Part shown: one piece after another, positions 7,045 to 15,833 of the stretch
How the letters are laid out: each line of letters starts with the position of its first letter
Numbering within the stretch: position 1 is the first letter of the stretch
Assembly: GCF_002943425.1 (NCBI RefSeq)
Contig: NZ_PTRA01000001.1
Span: 496,001 to 560,000, forward strand
Source: Siphonobacter curvatus
GTDB taxonomy: Bacteria; Bacteroidota; Bacteroidia; Cytophagales; Spirosomataceae
Reading direction: 5' to 3'
Length of the DNA stretch: 64,000 nt
Translations under genes and position numbers: made by a program
The notes under the pieces: model-generated
Seen by the model: the letters and a program-made list of their open reading frames with translations, nothing else
Database searches by the model: none
What the model was told of the DNA's origin: nothing

Positions 7045-8412
7045 CTAGAATTTTATAGTTGGCTTTTGTAAGTGGTAGCGAAGAGTGAAGAATACACCTT
7101 CCGTACGCAAACGCACGTTTCCAAAGCCTACCCCTCCCAGCGGCATTTTTACGAAGGGTTCTATACGCAACTGCAAGCGGGAGGTAATGGGCCGTTCGAA
7201 ACCCAGCGACAAGTTCACCGTGGCCAGCCAGTGATTGCCCGTACGTTTTTGTTCGATGTCGTACTCATAGGTGGCATATTGATACCGATAATTCTCCCGA
7301 AGCATGAGATAGGAGGTACTCCCCAGACTCACGAAAAGCTGATTCTGTTTGATTTTCCAGGCATCGAAGGTCACACTCAGCGGCAGGTCCAGCATCCGGC
7401 AAGTGGCGTCGATCTGGTCTGGGCGATGGTAGGTCGTCCAATATCCCTTATAGGGCCGGTAATCGTAACTGGTAGCGGCGTAGTTTTTGAGTGAATAAAT
7501 AACCCCGGCCGCTACTCGCCAGCGTGGAGCCAGTCGGTATTCCAATTGAAGCCCCGTATTAACGCCCGTAGCCGCTTTTCTACCAGGAACGCGGGTGAAA
7601 TCCGGTGACAACATCAATTGTAAGGCCCAGCGGGGTTGCGGCTTAGGTACTGAAGCCTCCGGCTCGTTGGGTTGCTCTAGATCCGGAACCTGAAAAGCTA
7701 GATCTATTGGTAATGCTTTCCAGGACAACGTAGCTAATGCGTTTGTTTCGAGTTTCGTAATACTCGTATCAGCAGAAACCGTAGGTTGAGGTACAGCTAA
7801 CTTGGGTACCAAGGTTTCCTCTTCTCGCCGACGCGATTGCCGCTTGGAATAATCAGAAATAGACTGGTTGCGGAAGCCAGAAGTCCGGGCCTTCCGAGGG
7901 CTTACGCCCGAAGCCACTAGTGGAGCTTCGGAAGCGTAGCGACTCGGCGTAGTTGGACGGTGTATTGGTTTTAAAGGTTGACGTACGATGGACGAACGGT
8001 TTATTGACGTATCCTCATTAGTTGTACGGATTGCTTTTTTTGAATTCGAAGAAGCTAATGGTGAAGCTTCCGGGTTACGCTGAGCGGACGAAGGCTGGGA
8101 TGTTGTAGCCGATTCCACCCGCGTAGAGGGCTTCGCCTCACTTACGACCGCCGTTTCTGAAGGTTCCGTGCCCATTTTCGCCGGGATAGGTCCGTGACTA
8201 GCCCACCAGAATAAGCCCAGCATACTCAGCACCACCAGTGCCTCAATGAGCGTAAAGCGTTTAATTGCCGATTTGAAATACTGATCCCCGCCGAGCTTTT
8301 GCTCCATGCGTTTCCAAGCCTCCGGATCGAACGGTGGTTCGTAGCCCGAGGCAGCCTGTCTGAACAGGTCATCCAGCTGATCATCAGACATATTTGGAGG
8401 ATCGTTCTTCAT
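7045..8412 (-). CDS. Anti-sigma-like inner-membrane protein fused to an outer-membrane beta-barrel domain
   Basis: This 455-aa protein starts inside the ECF sigma gene (29-bp overlap), which implies translational coupling. The N-terminal 50 residues are acidic and cytoplasmic (SDDQLDDLFRQAA ... FDPEAWKRMEQKL), as in Bacteroidota anti-sigma/partner proteins. One TM segment follows (about 53-73), then about 185 residues rich in Ser, Thr, Pro and Arg. The C-terminal 190 residues have barrel-like alternating strands (WALQLMLSPDF, LQLEYRLAPRWRVAAGVIYSL, LFVSLGSTSYLML, ATVNLSLGFERPI, LQLRIEPFVKMPL) and end in FFTLRYHLQKPTIKF. I infer a single chain linking the outer membrane to the sigma factor. 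An alternative is a periplasmic beta-rich domain that never inserts. Confidence 0.75.
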   Translation of the reverse strand: MKNDPPNMSDDQLDDLFRQAASGYEPPFDPEAWKRMEQKLGGDQYFKSAIKRFTLIEALVVLSMLGLFWWASHGPIPAKMGTEPSETAVVSEAKPSTRVESATTSQPSSAQRNPEASPLASSNSKKAIRTTNEDTSINRSSIVRQPLKPIHRPTTPSRYASEAPLVASGVSPRKARTSGFRNQSISDYSKRQSRRREEETLVPKLAVPQPTVSADTSITKLETNALATLSWKALPIDLAFQVPDLEQPNEPEASVPKPQPRWALQLMLSPDFTRVPGRKAATGVNTGLQLEYRLAPRWRVAAGVIYSLKNYAATSYDYRPYKGYWTTYHRPDQIDATCRMLDLPLSVTFDAWKIKQNQLFVSLGSTSYLMLRENYRYQYATYEYDIEQKRTGNHWLATVNLSLGFERPITSRLQLRIEPFVKMPLGGVGFGNVRLRTEGVFFTLRYHLQKPTIKF

Positions 8413-8986
8413 GACTTTGTTTTAACAACTCCCGCAGGTGTTGTCTGGCTTTTGCTAAATTTGATTTGGAGGTACCAACGTTGATGCCCAGTTGTTTAGC
8501 TACTTCTTCGTGCGAATAGCCGTCAATGACGTATAAGTTAAATACGGCCCGGTAGCCGGGCGTCAGTTGTTGCACCAGTCCAATCAATTCTTCATAGGCC
8601 AGCCCGTCGAGCGGACTTTCGGTGTGGGAAACAGTAATACCTTCTTCCAGATTTACCTGGTGACTATGTTTAATGATGCTTCGATACTGATCAATGGCTG
8701 TGTGAATGATGATTTTTTTGAAATAGCCTACGAACGACGGCACGGGCTCGTGTTTCTCGATCTGATAATGCGTCATCCCGTGAAAAACCTTCAGAAATCC
8801 GTCATTGACTACTTCCAGGCTTTCTTCTTTGGTTGGACAATACCTTGACGCAATACTCATCGCAAACGAATAAAAAAGCCGGTAGAGTCGCTCCTGGCTT
8901 TTTCGTTCGTTCCGGGCACAGCCCTGTAGAAGGGGCAATAGCTCTGCGGGAGTGATTTTAATCACGTTTTGGCTAGTTTCAATCAA
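8384..8986 (-). CDS. ECF-type RNA polymerase sigma factor
   Basis: This is a sigma-70 family ECF factor of 200 aa. Region 2 is visible around RLYRLFYSFAMSIASRYC ... EEVVNDGFLKVF-type sequence, with the region 2.4-like FVGYFKKIIIHTAIDQYR. Region 4 follows as LTPGYRAVFNLYVIDGYSHEEVA and a helix-turn-helix KQLGINVGTSKSNLAKARQHL. No ATG exists near the N-terminus: the start must be TTG 8986 or GTG 8965, which may keep translation low. Its 3' end overlaps the membrane partner gene, so the two are probably regulated and made together. Target promoters are unknown; the adjacent Rieske operon is an obvious candidate. Confidence 0.9.
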   Translation of the reverse strand: MIETSQNVIKITPAELLPLLQGCARNERKSQERLYRLFYSFAMSIASRYCPTKEESLEVVNDGFLKVFHGMTHYQIEKHEPVPSFVGYFKKIIIHTAIDQYRSIIKHSHQVNLEEGITVSHTESPLDGLAYEELIGLVQQLTPGYRAVFNLYVIDGYSHEEVAKQLGINVGTSKSNLAKARQHLRELLKQSHEERSSKYV

Positions 8987-9305
8987 ATACTCGCAGGATA
9001 GGACGAAAGGGTTGCCCGGGTATAATGAATTTTTCTGAAAAAATAGAGAATAGTTGGATAGGATGCTGATAATCAGAATAATAAAATTGTAAAGATTTTA
9101 GAGTACGGCTCTAAGTTAAAGGGTCAAAACGAGCCGTAGAAGCTGAAATTTCTGAACTAAGAGTTTAAACTAAAAATCAGTTTCGAATGCTGAAAGCGTT
9201 CAATAGAAGTAACCATAAATGAAATTTCTGGGACTCAAACCTAAAACCTGAATCAAACCTCTTGCACCCGCCCAGCGTTTCGTCTTTTTTCTCATATTTG
9301 CCCGT
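8987..9305. promoter_or_regulatory. Divergent promoter region, sigma factor / Mo-cytochrome
   Basis: No gene is seen in these 319 bp. The part from about 9028 to 9130 is A/T-rich, as expected for a divergent promoter region. CATATTTG at 9293-9300 matches seven of eight positions of the Bacteroidota -7 box TAnnTTTG, but lies only 5 bp before the ATG at 9306 and has no good TTTG partner at the usual distance. The assignment is therefore tentative. Confidence 0.4.
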
Positions 9306-10142
9306 ATGCAACGAGCCTTAGTTTTTATACTTTTTCTGACCTGCCTGGCCTGCCAGCCCGCTTCGAAAGCGACGCAGGCGGAAGCAACTGATTCTACTTC
9401 GCAAGCTCCGAAGGCACGTACGGAATCCTTATCGATTGACTTGGTGGCGTGGAAAAATAAGCTGGGGCCAACGGAATCGATTACGGTATCGAATGATCCC
9501 GTTTTTCACCGGACCAAAACCTTTGATGCCATACCCTTAGCTACGGTTTTGAAACAGATCCCGGCGTATACTAACATCAATCCAGCCGAAACGCAGGTTG
9601 TCTTTGAATGCGAGGATGGCTATAATCCTTCCATGCCGCTGACGAAAATACTCGGCAAAAAAGCCTATCTGGCTGTTCGGGACCACGATGCTGCTCAGGG
9701 AGAGGACTGGACGACCTTGCAGAAAGGTTCGGAAACCAAGAAAATCGCTCCGTATTACATCTGTTATACCGACGTTTCGGGTGATGACGCTACCTATAAG
9801 TGGCCGTATAACCTGGTTAAAATTTCCCTAACCTCCGCTTCCAAAGAGACGCAAGCTCTGTTTCCGAAAGACGATGATTCCGTCGTCAAAGGGTACGGAT
9901 TGTTCAAAACGCATTGTTTAACCTGCCATGCCCTCAACGGCGTCGGGGGTACGCTCGGCCCCGAACTTAATTTTCCTAAAAGTGTGACGGAGTACTGGAA
10001 AACGGATGACCTGAAAGCCTTCATTGCTCACCCCGATCAATACCGGAATAAGGTGAAAATGCCTACGCTGGGATTGGAAGCGAAAGAAATTAACGAAATT
10101 GTCGGCTACCTTTCCTACATGGCCAAACATAAATCCAAGTAG
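9306..10142 (+). CDS. Lipoprotein with degenerate Mo-domain fused to cytochrome c
   Basis: This 278-aa lipoprotein has lipobox LACQ (Cys16). Residues about 40-175 resemble the second half of the oxidoreductase molybdopterin-binding fold: IPLATVLKQ, VVFECEDGYNPSMPL, KKAYLAVRD and KWPYNLVKI match its order. The Mo-ligand Cys segment (ECGGNGR-type) is absent. Residues about 190-278 form a class I cytochrome c with CLTCH (204-208), the GPELN loop and Met in VKMPTLG as likely sixth ligand. I infer an outer- or inner-membrane-anchored electron carrier whose first domain no longer catalyses but may bind a partner. It is followed 23 bp later by an exported NTF2-like gene. Confidence 0.75.
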   Translation: MQRALVFILFLTCLACQPASKATQAEATDSTSQAPKARTESLSIDLVAWKNKLGPTESITVSNDPVFHRTKTFDAIPLATVLKQIPAYTNINPAETQVVFECEDGYNPSMPLTKILGKKAYLAVRDHDAAQGEDWTTLQKGSETKKIAPYYICYTDVSGDDATYKWPYNLVKISLTSASKETQALFPKDDDSVVKGYGLFKTHCLTCHALNGVGGTLGPELNFPKSVTEYWKTDDLKAFIAHPDQYRNKVKMPTLGLEAKEINEIVGYLSYMAKHKSK

Positions 10143-10165
10143 TTCAATCATTGAATACCTTCAAC

Positions 10166-10612
10166 ATGAAAAAAATTGTATTGACGAGTTTACTGGGACT
10201 AGGCGTTTTTTCAGTACAGGCTCAACAGGCCGAAGAACCTGCGATTCGGGCCGTCGTGGATCGGCTTTTTGAGGGAATGGCCAAGAAGGACACCAACCTT
10301 GTACGAAGTGTCTTTCATCCCTCAGCTCGCCTGCAAGCAACCTTTGTCAACGGCCAGGGGCAGCCTGTGCTAAAGAGTCAGAATATTGATGTCTTCGTCA
10401 AGGCTATTGGCTCGATTCCATCGGATACGAACGTGGAAGAACGTATAACGTCCTGTGAAATTCGCGTAGACGACCGGCTGGCGACGGCCTGGGCATTCTA
10501 TGAATTTTACGCCAATAAGGAATTTAGTCACAAAGGGGTGGATGCTTTTCAATTCTATAAAACCGAGCAGGGCTGGAAGATTATCCAGCTTAGCGATACG
10601 CGTAGAAAATAA
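10166..10612 (+). CDS. Exported NTF2-like/SnoaL-like protein
   Basis: This 148-aa protein has a signal peptide (KKIVLTSLLGLGVFSVQAQ). The cone-shaped NTF2-like fold is indicated by AIRAVVDRLFEGMAKKD, SVFHPSARLQATF, IRVDDRLATAWAFYEFYANKE and the final GWKIIQLSDT strand. Many Bacteroidota encode such periplasmic proteins, often labelled nuclear transport factor 2 family or lumazine-binding-like; none of these labels defines a reaction. It is co-directional with the Mo/cytochrome lipoprotein gene and probably in the same transcript. Start is the ATG at 10166; TTG 10151 would add five residues. Confidence 0.78.
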   Translation: MKKIVLTSLLGLGVFSVQAQQAEEPAIRAVVDRLFEGMAKKDTNLVRSVFHPSARLQATFVNGQGQPVLKSQNIDVFVKAIGSIPSDTNVEERITSCEIRVDDRLATAWAFYEFYANKEFSHKGVDAFQFYKTEQGWKIIQLSDTRRK

Positions 10613-10646
10613 AAACAGCTCCGGATTCATCGTCCGGAGCTGTTTT
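10612..10646. terminator. Bidirectional terminator
   Basis: AAAACAGCTCCGGA (10612-10625) pairs perfectly with TCCGGAGCTGTTTT (10633-10646) around a 7-nt loop, giving A/T-tracts on both flanks. It lies between the convergent NTF2-like and POT transporter genes. Confidence 0.85.
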
Positions 10647-10665
10647 CTTATCGCCTTCTTGTCTC

Positions 10666-12171
10666 TTACATCATTCGGGTGAGTCGTCTCGATAGCAGGA
10701 ACAGCAGTACCGCTGCTACGCCGGACATCACCACAAACAGCAGGAAGAAGTCGTACAGACTCGCCATTTGATAGCCGAGGAAGTTGGTAATCTTACCCGC
10801 TTCAGGATAGTACGAACTCAGCGTACCCGCAAATTTGTTGGCCGCTACGTTGGCCAGAAACCACACCGCCATCAGCAAAGAGCTGTACTTGGCTGGTGCC
10901 AACTGGTTCACCAATGACAAACCAATGGGAGAGAGGCAGAGCTCCCCAACGGAATGGAAAAAGTACAACGCAGCCAGATAGCCCGCACTTACCTTCACAC
11001 CCGGCACTGGATCTTTCACAGCCGGTAACATAATCAGATACCCAATGGCCAGTAACGTCAGACCAATCGCCATTTTGTAAGGTGAAGCGGGTTCGATACC
11101 CTTGTTACCCAGATACGTCCATACGGCAGCCATAACCGGAGCACAAGTGACGACGAAGAAGGGGTTGAAATTTTGGAACAATGCGGGAGGAATGGTCCAG
11201 CCAAACAACTGGCGATCCACCTGTTCATCGGCGAAAAACGTCAATGACGCACCCGCCTGCTCGAAAGCAGCCCAGAAGAAAATAACGAAAAACGAAACGA
11301 TGTAAATAACAATCACCTGTTGCTTTTCCTTGGCATTCAGGGACTTATCCATCAGGATGAAAACCAGTGAACCGACGCCACCAATCAGCGGAAACCAGAG
11401 CAGAATCGGATACACGTTTACGTCAAACCATAACATGCCCAGGCCTACTACCAGCAAAACCGGCAACACCCAGTACACCGATTTTACGGCGGGAGAGTTG
11501 ACGGGCGTTTCGCCTACGGGTTCACCTTTCCAGGTGACAAGGTACTTGATTTTTCCCCATTGAAAGACAACGGTACCTAGTAAGAGGGCAATGCTACAGG
11601 CGAGGAAAGCCCAGCGAAAATCTTCGGGCCGACCCGTATTACCCACCAGGGCACAAATCGTTTGCCCGATGAATGAGCCCAGGTTAATTCCCATGTAAAA
11701 AATGGTATACGCCGCATCTTTCCGCCGGTCTGCCGGGTCGTACAACGTCCCTACCATCGAAGAGATATTGGGTTTGAAGAATCCATTCCCAACGATCATC
11801 AGACCTAGCCCGATGTAGAGCAGCATATTTCCGCCGGGCTGGTCATAGATACTCCCCGAGCAGAACAGGAAAAACTGGCCCAGAGCCATCACCAATCCGC
11901 CCACTAAAATCGAGCGACGGTTGCCCCAGTATTTATCCGCGATATAACCGCCAATCAGGGGCGTCAGGTAGACCAATGACGTATAACCACCGTAGAAGTT
12001 AGATGCAAAGGCTTTGTCTTGCATCAACGCCTGCGTAAAGTACAGCGTAAGAACGGCTCGCATACCATAGTAGCTGAAGCGTTCCCACATTTCCGTAGTG
12101 AAAAGCAAAAAAAGGCCCTGCGGGTGGCCTAAAATCCGTTTCGTCTGAGGCGGTTTAATAAATTCGGGCAT
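10666..12171 (-). CDS. POT-family proton-dependent peptide transporter
   Basis: This 501-aa polytopic MFS protein is of the POT/PTR2 type and imports di- and tripeptides with protons. The family signature ExxERFxYYG is present as EMWERFSYYGMRAVL in TM1. The PTR2-typical NRRSILVGGLVMALGQ loop and FYMGINLGSFIGQ follow, with about 12 to 14 hydrophobic segments in total. The chain is slightly longer than the basic POT transporters, as usual in Bacteroidota. The gene is monocistronic, bounded by the hairpin at 10612-10646. The substrate range within peptides cannot be read from sequence. Confidence 0.92.
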   Translation of the reverse strand: MPEFIKPPQTKRILGHPQGLFLLFTTEMWERFSYYGMRAVLTLYFTQALMQDKAFASNFYGGYTSLVYLTPLIGGYIADKYWGNRRSILVGGLVMALGQFFLFCSGSIYDQPGGNMLLYIGLGLMIVGNGFFKPNISSMVGTLYDPADRRKDAAYTIFYMGINLGSFIGQTICALVGNTGRPEDFRWAFLACSIALLLGTVVFQWGKIKYLVTWKGEPVGETPVNSPAVKSVYWVLPVLLVVGLGMLWFDVNVYPILLWFPLIGGVGSLVFILMDKSLNAKEKQQVIVIYIVSFFVIFFWAAFEQAGASLTFFADEQVDRQLFGWTIPPALFQNFNPFFVVTCAPVMAAVWTYLGNKGIEPASPYKMAIGLTLLAIGYLIMLPAVKDPVPGVKVSAGYLAALYFFHSVGELCLSPIGLSLVNQLAPAKYSSLLMAVWFLANVAANKFAGTLSSYYPEAGKITNFLGYQMASLYDFFLLFVVMSGVAAVLLFLLSRRLTRMM

Positions 12172-12298
12172 CCGATTTCGTTTTGATGAATGAAGTTAAG
12201 TAAACTTTGGAGTTCGTATGGACGTGTGCCGGGCAACCGCTACTTTAATAAAGCCGTTGAAAAAGCTTCTAGACAGCTTTAAATCAAGTGCAGGGTAA

Positions 12299-12330
12299 TT
12301 CGTAGCACCCCAAATATAAACGTAGATTTG
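12299..12330 (+). promoter_or_regulatory. Predicted Bacteroidota-type promoter of the M23 gene
   Basis: TAGATTTG (12323-12330) is a perfect match to the -7 consensus TAnnTTTG. TTCG (12299-12302), three of four matches to TTTG, lies 20 bp upstream. The predicted transcript would begin about 12335, a short distance before the ATG at 12354. Confidence 0.4.
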
Positions 12331-12353
12331 GGGCTTGCCAAATACAGCCATCC

Positions 12354-13037
12354 ATGAAACTTACTGATACCCTTCTGAAATACCAAATTTCCTTTGCTTC
12401 CGTAGTACCCTTTGACTGGCAGCGTTTCCGCGTAAAAATTCTTGATTTTACGGCTGGAAATCAGGCTTTACAGCAACAGGAACTCGTCAACACGGCCGAT
12501 TTTTCCCGTTTTGTCACGCAGGAAATTCGGGAAGCCGGAGCCCTATGCGGGGTTGGTGGTTATAACGAACACCGGGTTCTGTATCGGCGGAGTGCACATT
12601 TTCAACAAACAACCGAACCCCGGGAAATTCACCTCGGAATCGATATTTGGGCCGAAGCAGGTACGCCCGTTTCCGCTCCGCTAACGGGTACCATTCATAG
12701 CCTGGGGGATAACGCTAATTTTGGTGATTACGGGCCCACGATTATCCTGCAACACGAACTCGAAGGAACTATTTTTCATACCCTGTACGGTCACCTCAGC
12801 CGTGCGTCGCTACGCGATAAAGTACCCGGCCAAATCATTGCCGCGGGGGAGCCCTTTGCGGAATTCGGATCGTATCCGGAAAATGGCGACTGGCCGCCGC
12901 ATTTGCATTTTCAAATCATTGAAGAGATGCAGGAATGGTCGGGCGATTATCCGGGCGTATGCAGCCTGTCGGAGCGGGCGATGTATCTGGCCAACTGCCC
13001 CGATCCCAACCTGATTCTTCGGATTCCGGGCCTGTAG
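12354..13037 (+). CDS. M23-family peptidoglycan metallopeptidase
   Basis: This 227-aa LytM/M23 domain protein is probably a zinc endopeptidase acting on peptidoglycan cross-links. The zinc and catalytic pattern is complete: H93-x3-D97 in HLGIDIWAEAG, H147 in LYGHLS and H183-L-H185 in PPHLHFQ. The first 80 residues lack a recognisable signal peptide, transmembrane segment or LysM domain, which is unusual for a wall hydrolase. Export by another route or a cytoplasmic or non-wall substrate should be considered. It precedes the M16 pair by 94 bp on the same strand. Confidence 0.85.
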   Translation: MKLTDTLLKYQISFASVVPFDWQRFRVKILDFTAGNQALQQQELVNTADFSRFVTQEIREAGALCGVGGYNEHRVLYRRSAHFQQTTEPREIHLGIDIWAEAGTPVSAPLTGTIHSLGDNANFGDYGPTIILQHELEGTIFHTLYGHLSRASLRDKVPGQIIAAGEPFAEFGSYPENGDWPPHLHFQIIEEMQEWSGDYPGVCSLSERAMYLANCPDPNLILRIPGL

Positions 13038-13131
13038 GTAGCCTTTTCCTACAACCATTCATCATACAGTTGAGCCTCGTTGCGAGGTTTGCCTGTAACT
13101 TTCCTATTCTACACCTTTCCCCCTTTCTGTC

Positions 13132-14448
13132 ATGCTAAAACGCTTTTGTATGTGGGGGCTGGCCTTCTGGCTGAGCGTCCCCGCTTTCGCTCAGCTAAAA
13201 CCGGAAGATGTCCAGTCGTTCACCCTGAAAAATGGAATGAAAATCTTCGTGCTGGAAGATCATTCGATTCCTAACGCGAACATGTATTTGTTCTGGAACG
13301 TCGGTTCGCGGAACGAAAAACAGGGCATCACCGGACTGTCGCACTTTTTCGAGCACATGATGTTCAACGGAGCCAAGAAATACGGTCCTAAGCAATTCGA
13401 TCAGGTCATGGAATTCAACGGTGGGCAGAATAACGCCTACACCAGTCAGGACATGACCGTGTACACGGACTTTTTCCCGGCCACTGCCCTGGAATCTATT
13501 TTCGATCTGGAAGCGGATCGGATTCGGGATCTGGCTCTGGACCCCAAGATGATCGAGTCGGAACGCGGCGTAGTGCATTCGGAGTATACGACCGGTTTGG
13601 AAAACAGCCCCGAAGAAGAACTGGATCAGGCGATGCTTTCGGTTGCTTTTTCCCAACACCCTTACATGTGGAGCGTCATTGGGTATGAGTCAGACATTCT
13701 GAACTGGAAACGGGAAGATCTGGTCAACTACTTTAAAACGTATTATGCCCCCAATAACGCCATCACCTTTATCATCGGTGACGTCAAGCTGGCCGATGTC
13801 AAGCGATTGGCCGAGCAGTACTTCGAGCCCATTCCCGTACTGGCTCCGGCTCCTCCGGTCGTCCACAACAAAGAACCCGAGCAAAAGGGAGAACGCCGTG
13901 TAATGGTAAATCGGGACGTACCCTCGCCTTACGTACAGATTGCGTATCACACCCCAGAAGCCCGACACCCGGATTATTACGCCCTGGATTTGCTGTCGGC
14001 CATTTTATCCCGGGGCCAGTCCTCGCGTCTGTACAAAGCCCTCGTCGATACACAGATCGCCAGCGAGGCCTATACGAGTTTTGCTCCCAGCATCGATCCG
14101 TACCTGTTCTCCTTTACCGCCCAGGCTTCGGATGGCAAAACGGCGGATACCCTGGAAGCCGCTTTGCTCGCTGAAGTGGATAAGGTCGTGAAAACGGGCG
14201 TGACGGAAGCGGAATTGGAGAAGGTAAAAAATCAAAAGGTAATGGATTTCTACCGCAGTATCCAGACTAACAACGGAAAAGCGAATACGCTGGGTCGGTA
14301 CGAACGCTACTTCGGCGACTACCGCAAGTTTTTCACGGCGTCCGAGGATTATCGAAAAGTGACAGTGGCTGACATTCAGCGGGTAGCGAAAACATACTTC
14401 AAGAAATCGAATCGGACGGTAGGCGTATTGCAGAAGGAAACTGAATAA
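13132..14448 (+). CDS. M16 zinc metallopeptidase, catalytic subunit
   Basis: This is a 438-aa exported insulinase-family (M16B) peptidase. The signal peptide ends near PAFAQ (residue 21). The inverted zinc motif HxxEH is intact as HFFEH (71-75), with the distal Glu in ERGVVHSEY (about 151). A second M16 domain containing SRGQSSRLYKALV follows. The gene 9 bp downstream encodes an M16 protein without the zinc motif; together they resemble the catalytic/non-catalytic two-subunit M16B enzymes of Gram-negative bacteria, related to mitochondrial processing peptidase. The expected substrates are unfolded peptides in the periplasm. Confidence 0.92.
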   Translation: MLKRFCMWGLAFWLSVPAFAQLKPEDVQSFTLKNGMKIFVLEDHSIPNANMYLFWNVGSRNEKQGITGLSHFFEHMMFNGAKKYGPKQFDQVMEFNGGQNNAYTSQDMTVYTDFFPATALESIFDLEADRIRDLALDPKMIESERGVVHSEYTTGLENSPEEELDQAMLSVAFSQHPYMWSVIGYESDILNWKREDLVNYFKTYYAPNNAITFIIGDVKLADVKRLAEQYFEPIPVLAPAPPVVHNKEPEQKGERRVMVNRDVPSPYVQIAYHTPEARHPDYYALDLLSAILSRGQSSRLYKALVDTQIASEAYTSFAPSIDPYLFSFTAQASDGKTADTLEAALLAEVDKVVKTGVTEAELEKVKNQKVMDFYRSIQTNNGKANTLGRYERYFGDYRKFFTASEDYRKVTVADIQRVAKTYFKKSNRTVGVLQKETE

Positions 14449-14457
14449 TCATTCGAC

Positions 14458-15822
14458 ATGAAAAAGATCTTATTTTTTCTGCTACTGGCTCTTCCGGGAT
14501 TCAGTCAGAATTTTAAACTCCCCCGTTACGAAAAACTGGTACTACCCAACGGATTGACACTGATGCTGATGGAACAGCACGAAGTTCCGGTGTTGGCCGT
14601 GTCGGTAGGTCTGCCGGCGGGAGCGGTTTACGATGGTGCCCAGTATGGGCTGGCGAACCTAACGGCTGAGTCGCTGAAGTTTGGCACCAAGTCTTTCCCC
14701 AAAGCCCTGCTGGATGAAAAGCTGGACTTTCTGGGGGCTCAGCTCAGTACCTACGCTACGCTGGAAACGGCCTTGCTGACGTCTTCCTTTGCGGTGAAAG
14801 ATCAGGAAACGGTATGGCCCATGATTAAGGAAGTACTGGTTAATCCAGCGTTTGATGCCAGCGAGTTTGAAAAGCGGAAAAGCCGTTTACTGGTTGAATT
14901 AAAGCAGGCCAAGCAACGCCCTTCGGCTGTACTGGGTGAGTATTTCAATCATTTCTACTACGGCAATCAGCCCTATGGCTCACCCGCTGATGGAACGCCC
15001 GAGAGTATTGGCGGGATTACGCTCGATCAGGTGAAAAACTTTTACCGAACGCACTATCAGCCCAATGGTACGGTCGTGTCGGTCGTGGGTGATTTTAATA
15101 CGGCGGCGATGAAAGCAAAGCTGACGACGCTATTTAAAGACTGGAAAAAAGGAACGGCTGCTACGCAACCTCCCGCCTTGAAAGCCGTGCCTAGTCAATC
15201 CCGCGTGCTGCTTGTCAATAAGGAAAACGCCACCGAAACGCAGATCATGATTGGGCAGAAGGGCGTACCCATGAACAACCCTGATTACGTAGGCATTGAA
15301 GTGGTGAATACGGTACTGGGAGCCCGTTTTACGTCCTGGCTGGTGGACGAACTGCGGGTAAATCACGGCTACACGTACGGCGTTCGCAGTAGTTTCGACA
15401 TGAAAAAAGCCGGTGGTACGTTTGTCATTCGCACATTTACGCTGACTAAAACTACGATTCCTGCCATCGATCTGGCCCTGGAAGTCATCGGTCGTTTGTA
15501 TACGAAGGGGATCGACGAAAAGCTACTGGCTTCGGCGAAAAACTACGTCAAAGGTCAATTCCCGCCGCGTTTTGAAACGCCGGCCCAACTGGCCAGTTTG
15601 CTGACTACGATGTTTACGTATGGTTTGAACGATAGCTATATCAATGATTTTCAGGCGAAAGTCGATGCCCTGAATGTGGATTCTGTGAAACGAATCATTC
15701 AGACCTATTTTCCGAAAGATCATTTTCAACTGGTACTGATTGGCAAAACCGCCGAGTACCGCGAAGCTGCCAAAAAGTACGGCGAGGTTTCCGAGAAACA
15801 AATCGAAACCCCCGGCTATTAA
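14458..15822 (+). CDS. M16 peptidase-like protein, non-catalytic subunit
   Basis: This 454-aa exported protein (signal ending about FSQ, residue 17) has the M16 fold but no HxxEH: the equivalent position reads GLANLTAESLKFG. The C-terminal M16 signature is kept (ARFTSWLVDELRVNHGYTYGVRS), the region that in paired enzymes helps close the chamber on substrate. With only 9 bp between the genes, it is almost certainly co-translated with the catalytic subunit and forms a heterodimer with it. This active/inactive organisation is known in the family and is not by itself novel. Confidence 0.9.
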   Translation: MKKILFFLLLALPGFSQNFKLPRYEKLVLPNGLTLMLMEQHEVPVLAVSVGLPAGAVYDGAQYGLANLTAESLKFGTKSFPKALLDEKLDFLGAQLSTYATLETALLTSSFAVKDQETVWPMIKEVLVNPAFDASEFEKRKSRLLVELKQAKQRPSAVLGEYFNHFYYGNQPYGSPADGTPESIGGITLDQVKNFYRTHYQPNGTVVSVVGDFNTAAMKAKLTTLFKDWKKGTAATQPPALKAVPSQSRVLLVNKENATETQIMIGQKGVPMNNPDYVGIEVVNTVLGARFTSWLVDELRVNHGYTYGVRSSFDMKKAGGTFVIRTFTLTKTTIPAIDLALEVIGRLYTKGIDEKLLASAKNYVKGQFPPRFETPAQLASLLTTMFTYGLNDSYINDFQAKVDALNVDSVKRIIQTYFPKDHFQLVLIGKTAEYREAAKKYGEVSEKQIETPGY

Positions 15823-15833
15823 ATGTACGTAGT

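Noticed and set aside
14458-15822. Frameshifted or decayed M16 peptidase because HxxEH is missing
   Set aside because: The frame is intact, the M16 C-terminal motif is conserved and paired inactive subunits are normal in the family.
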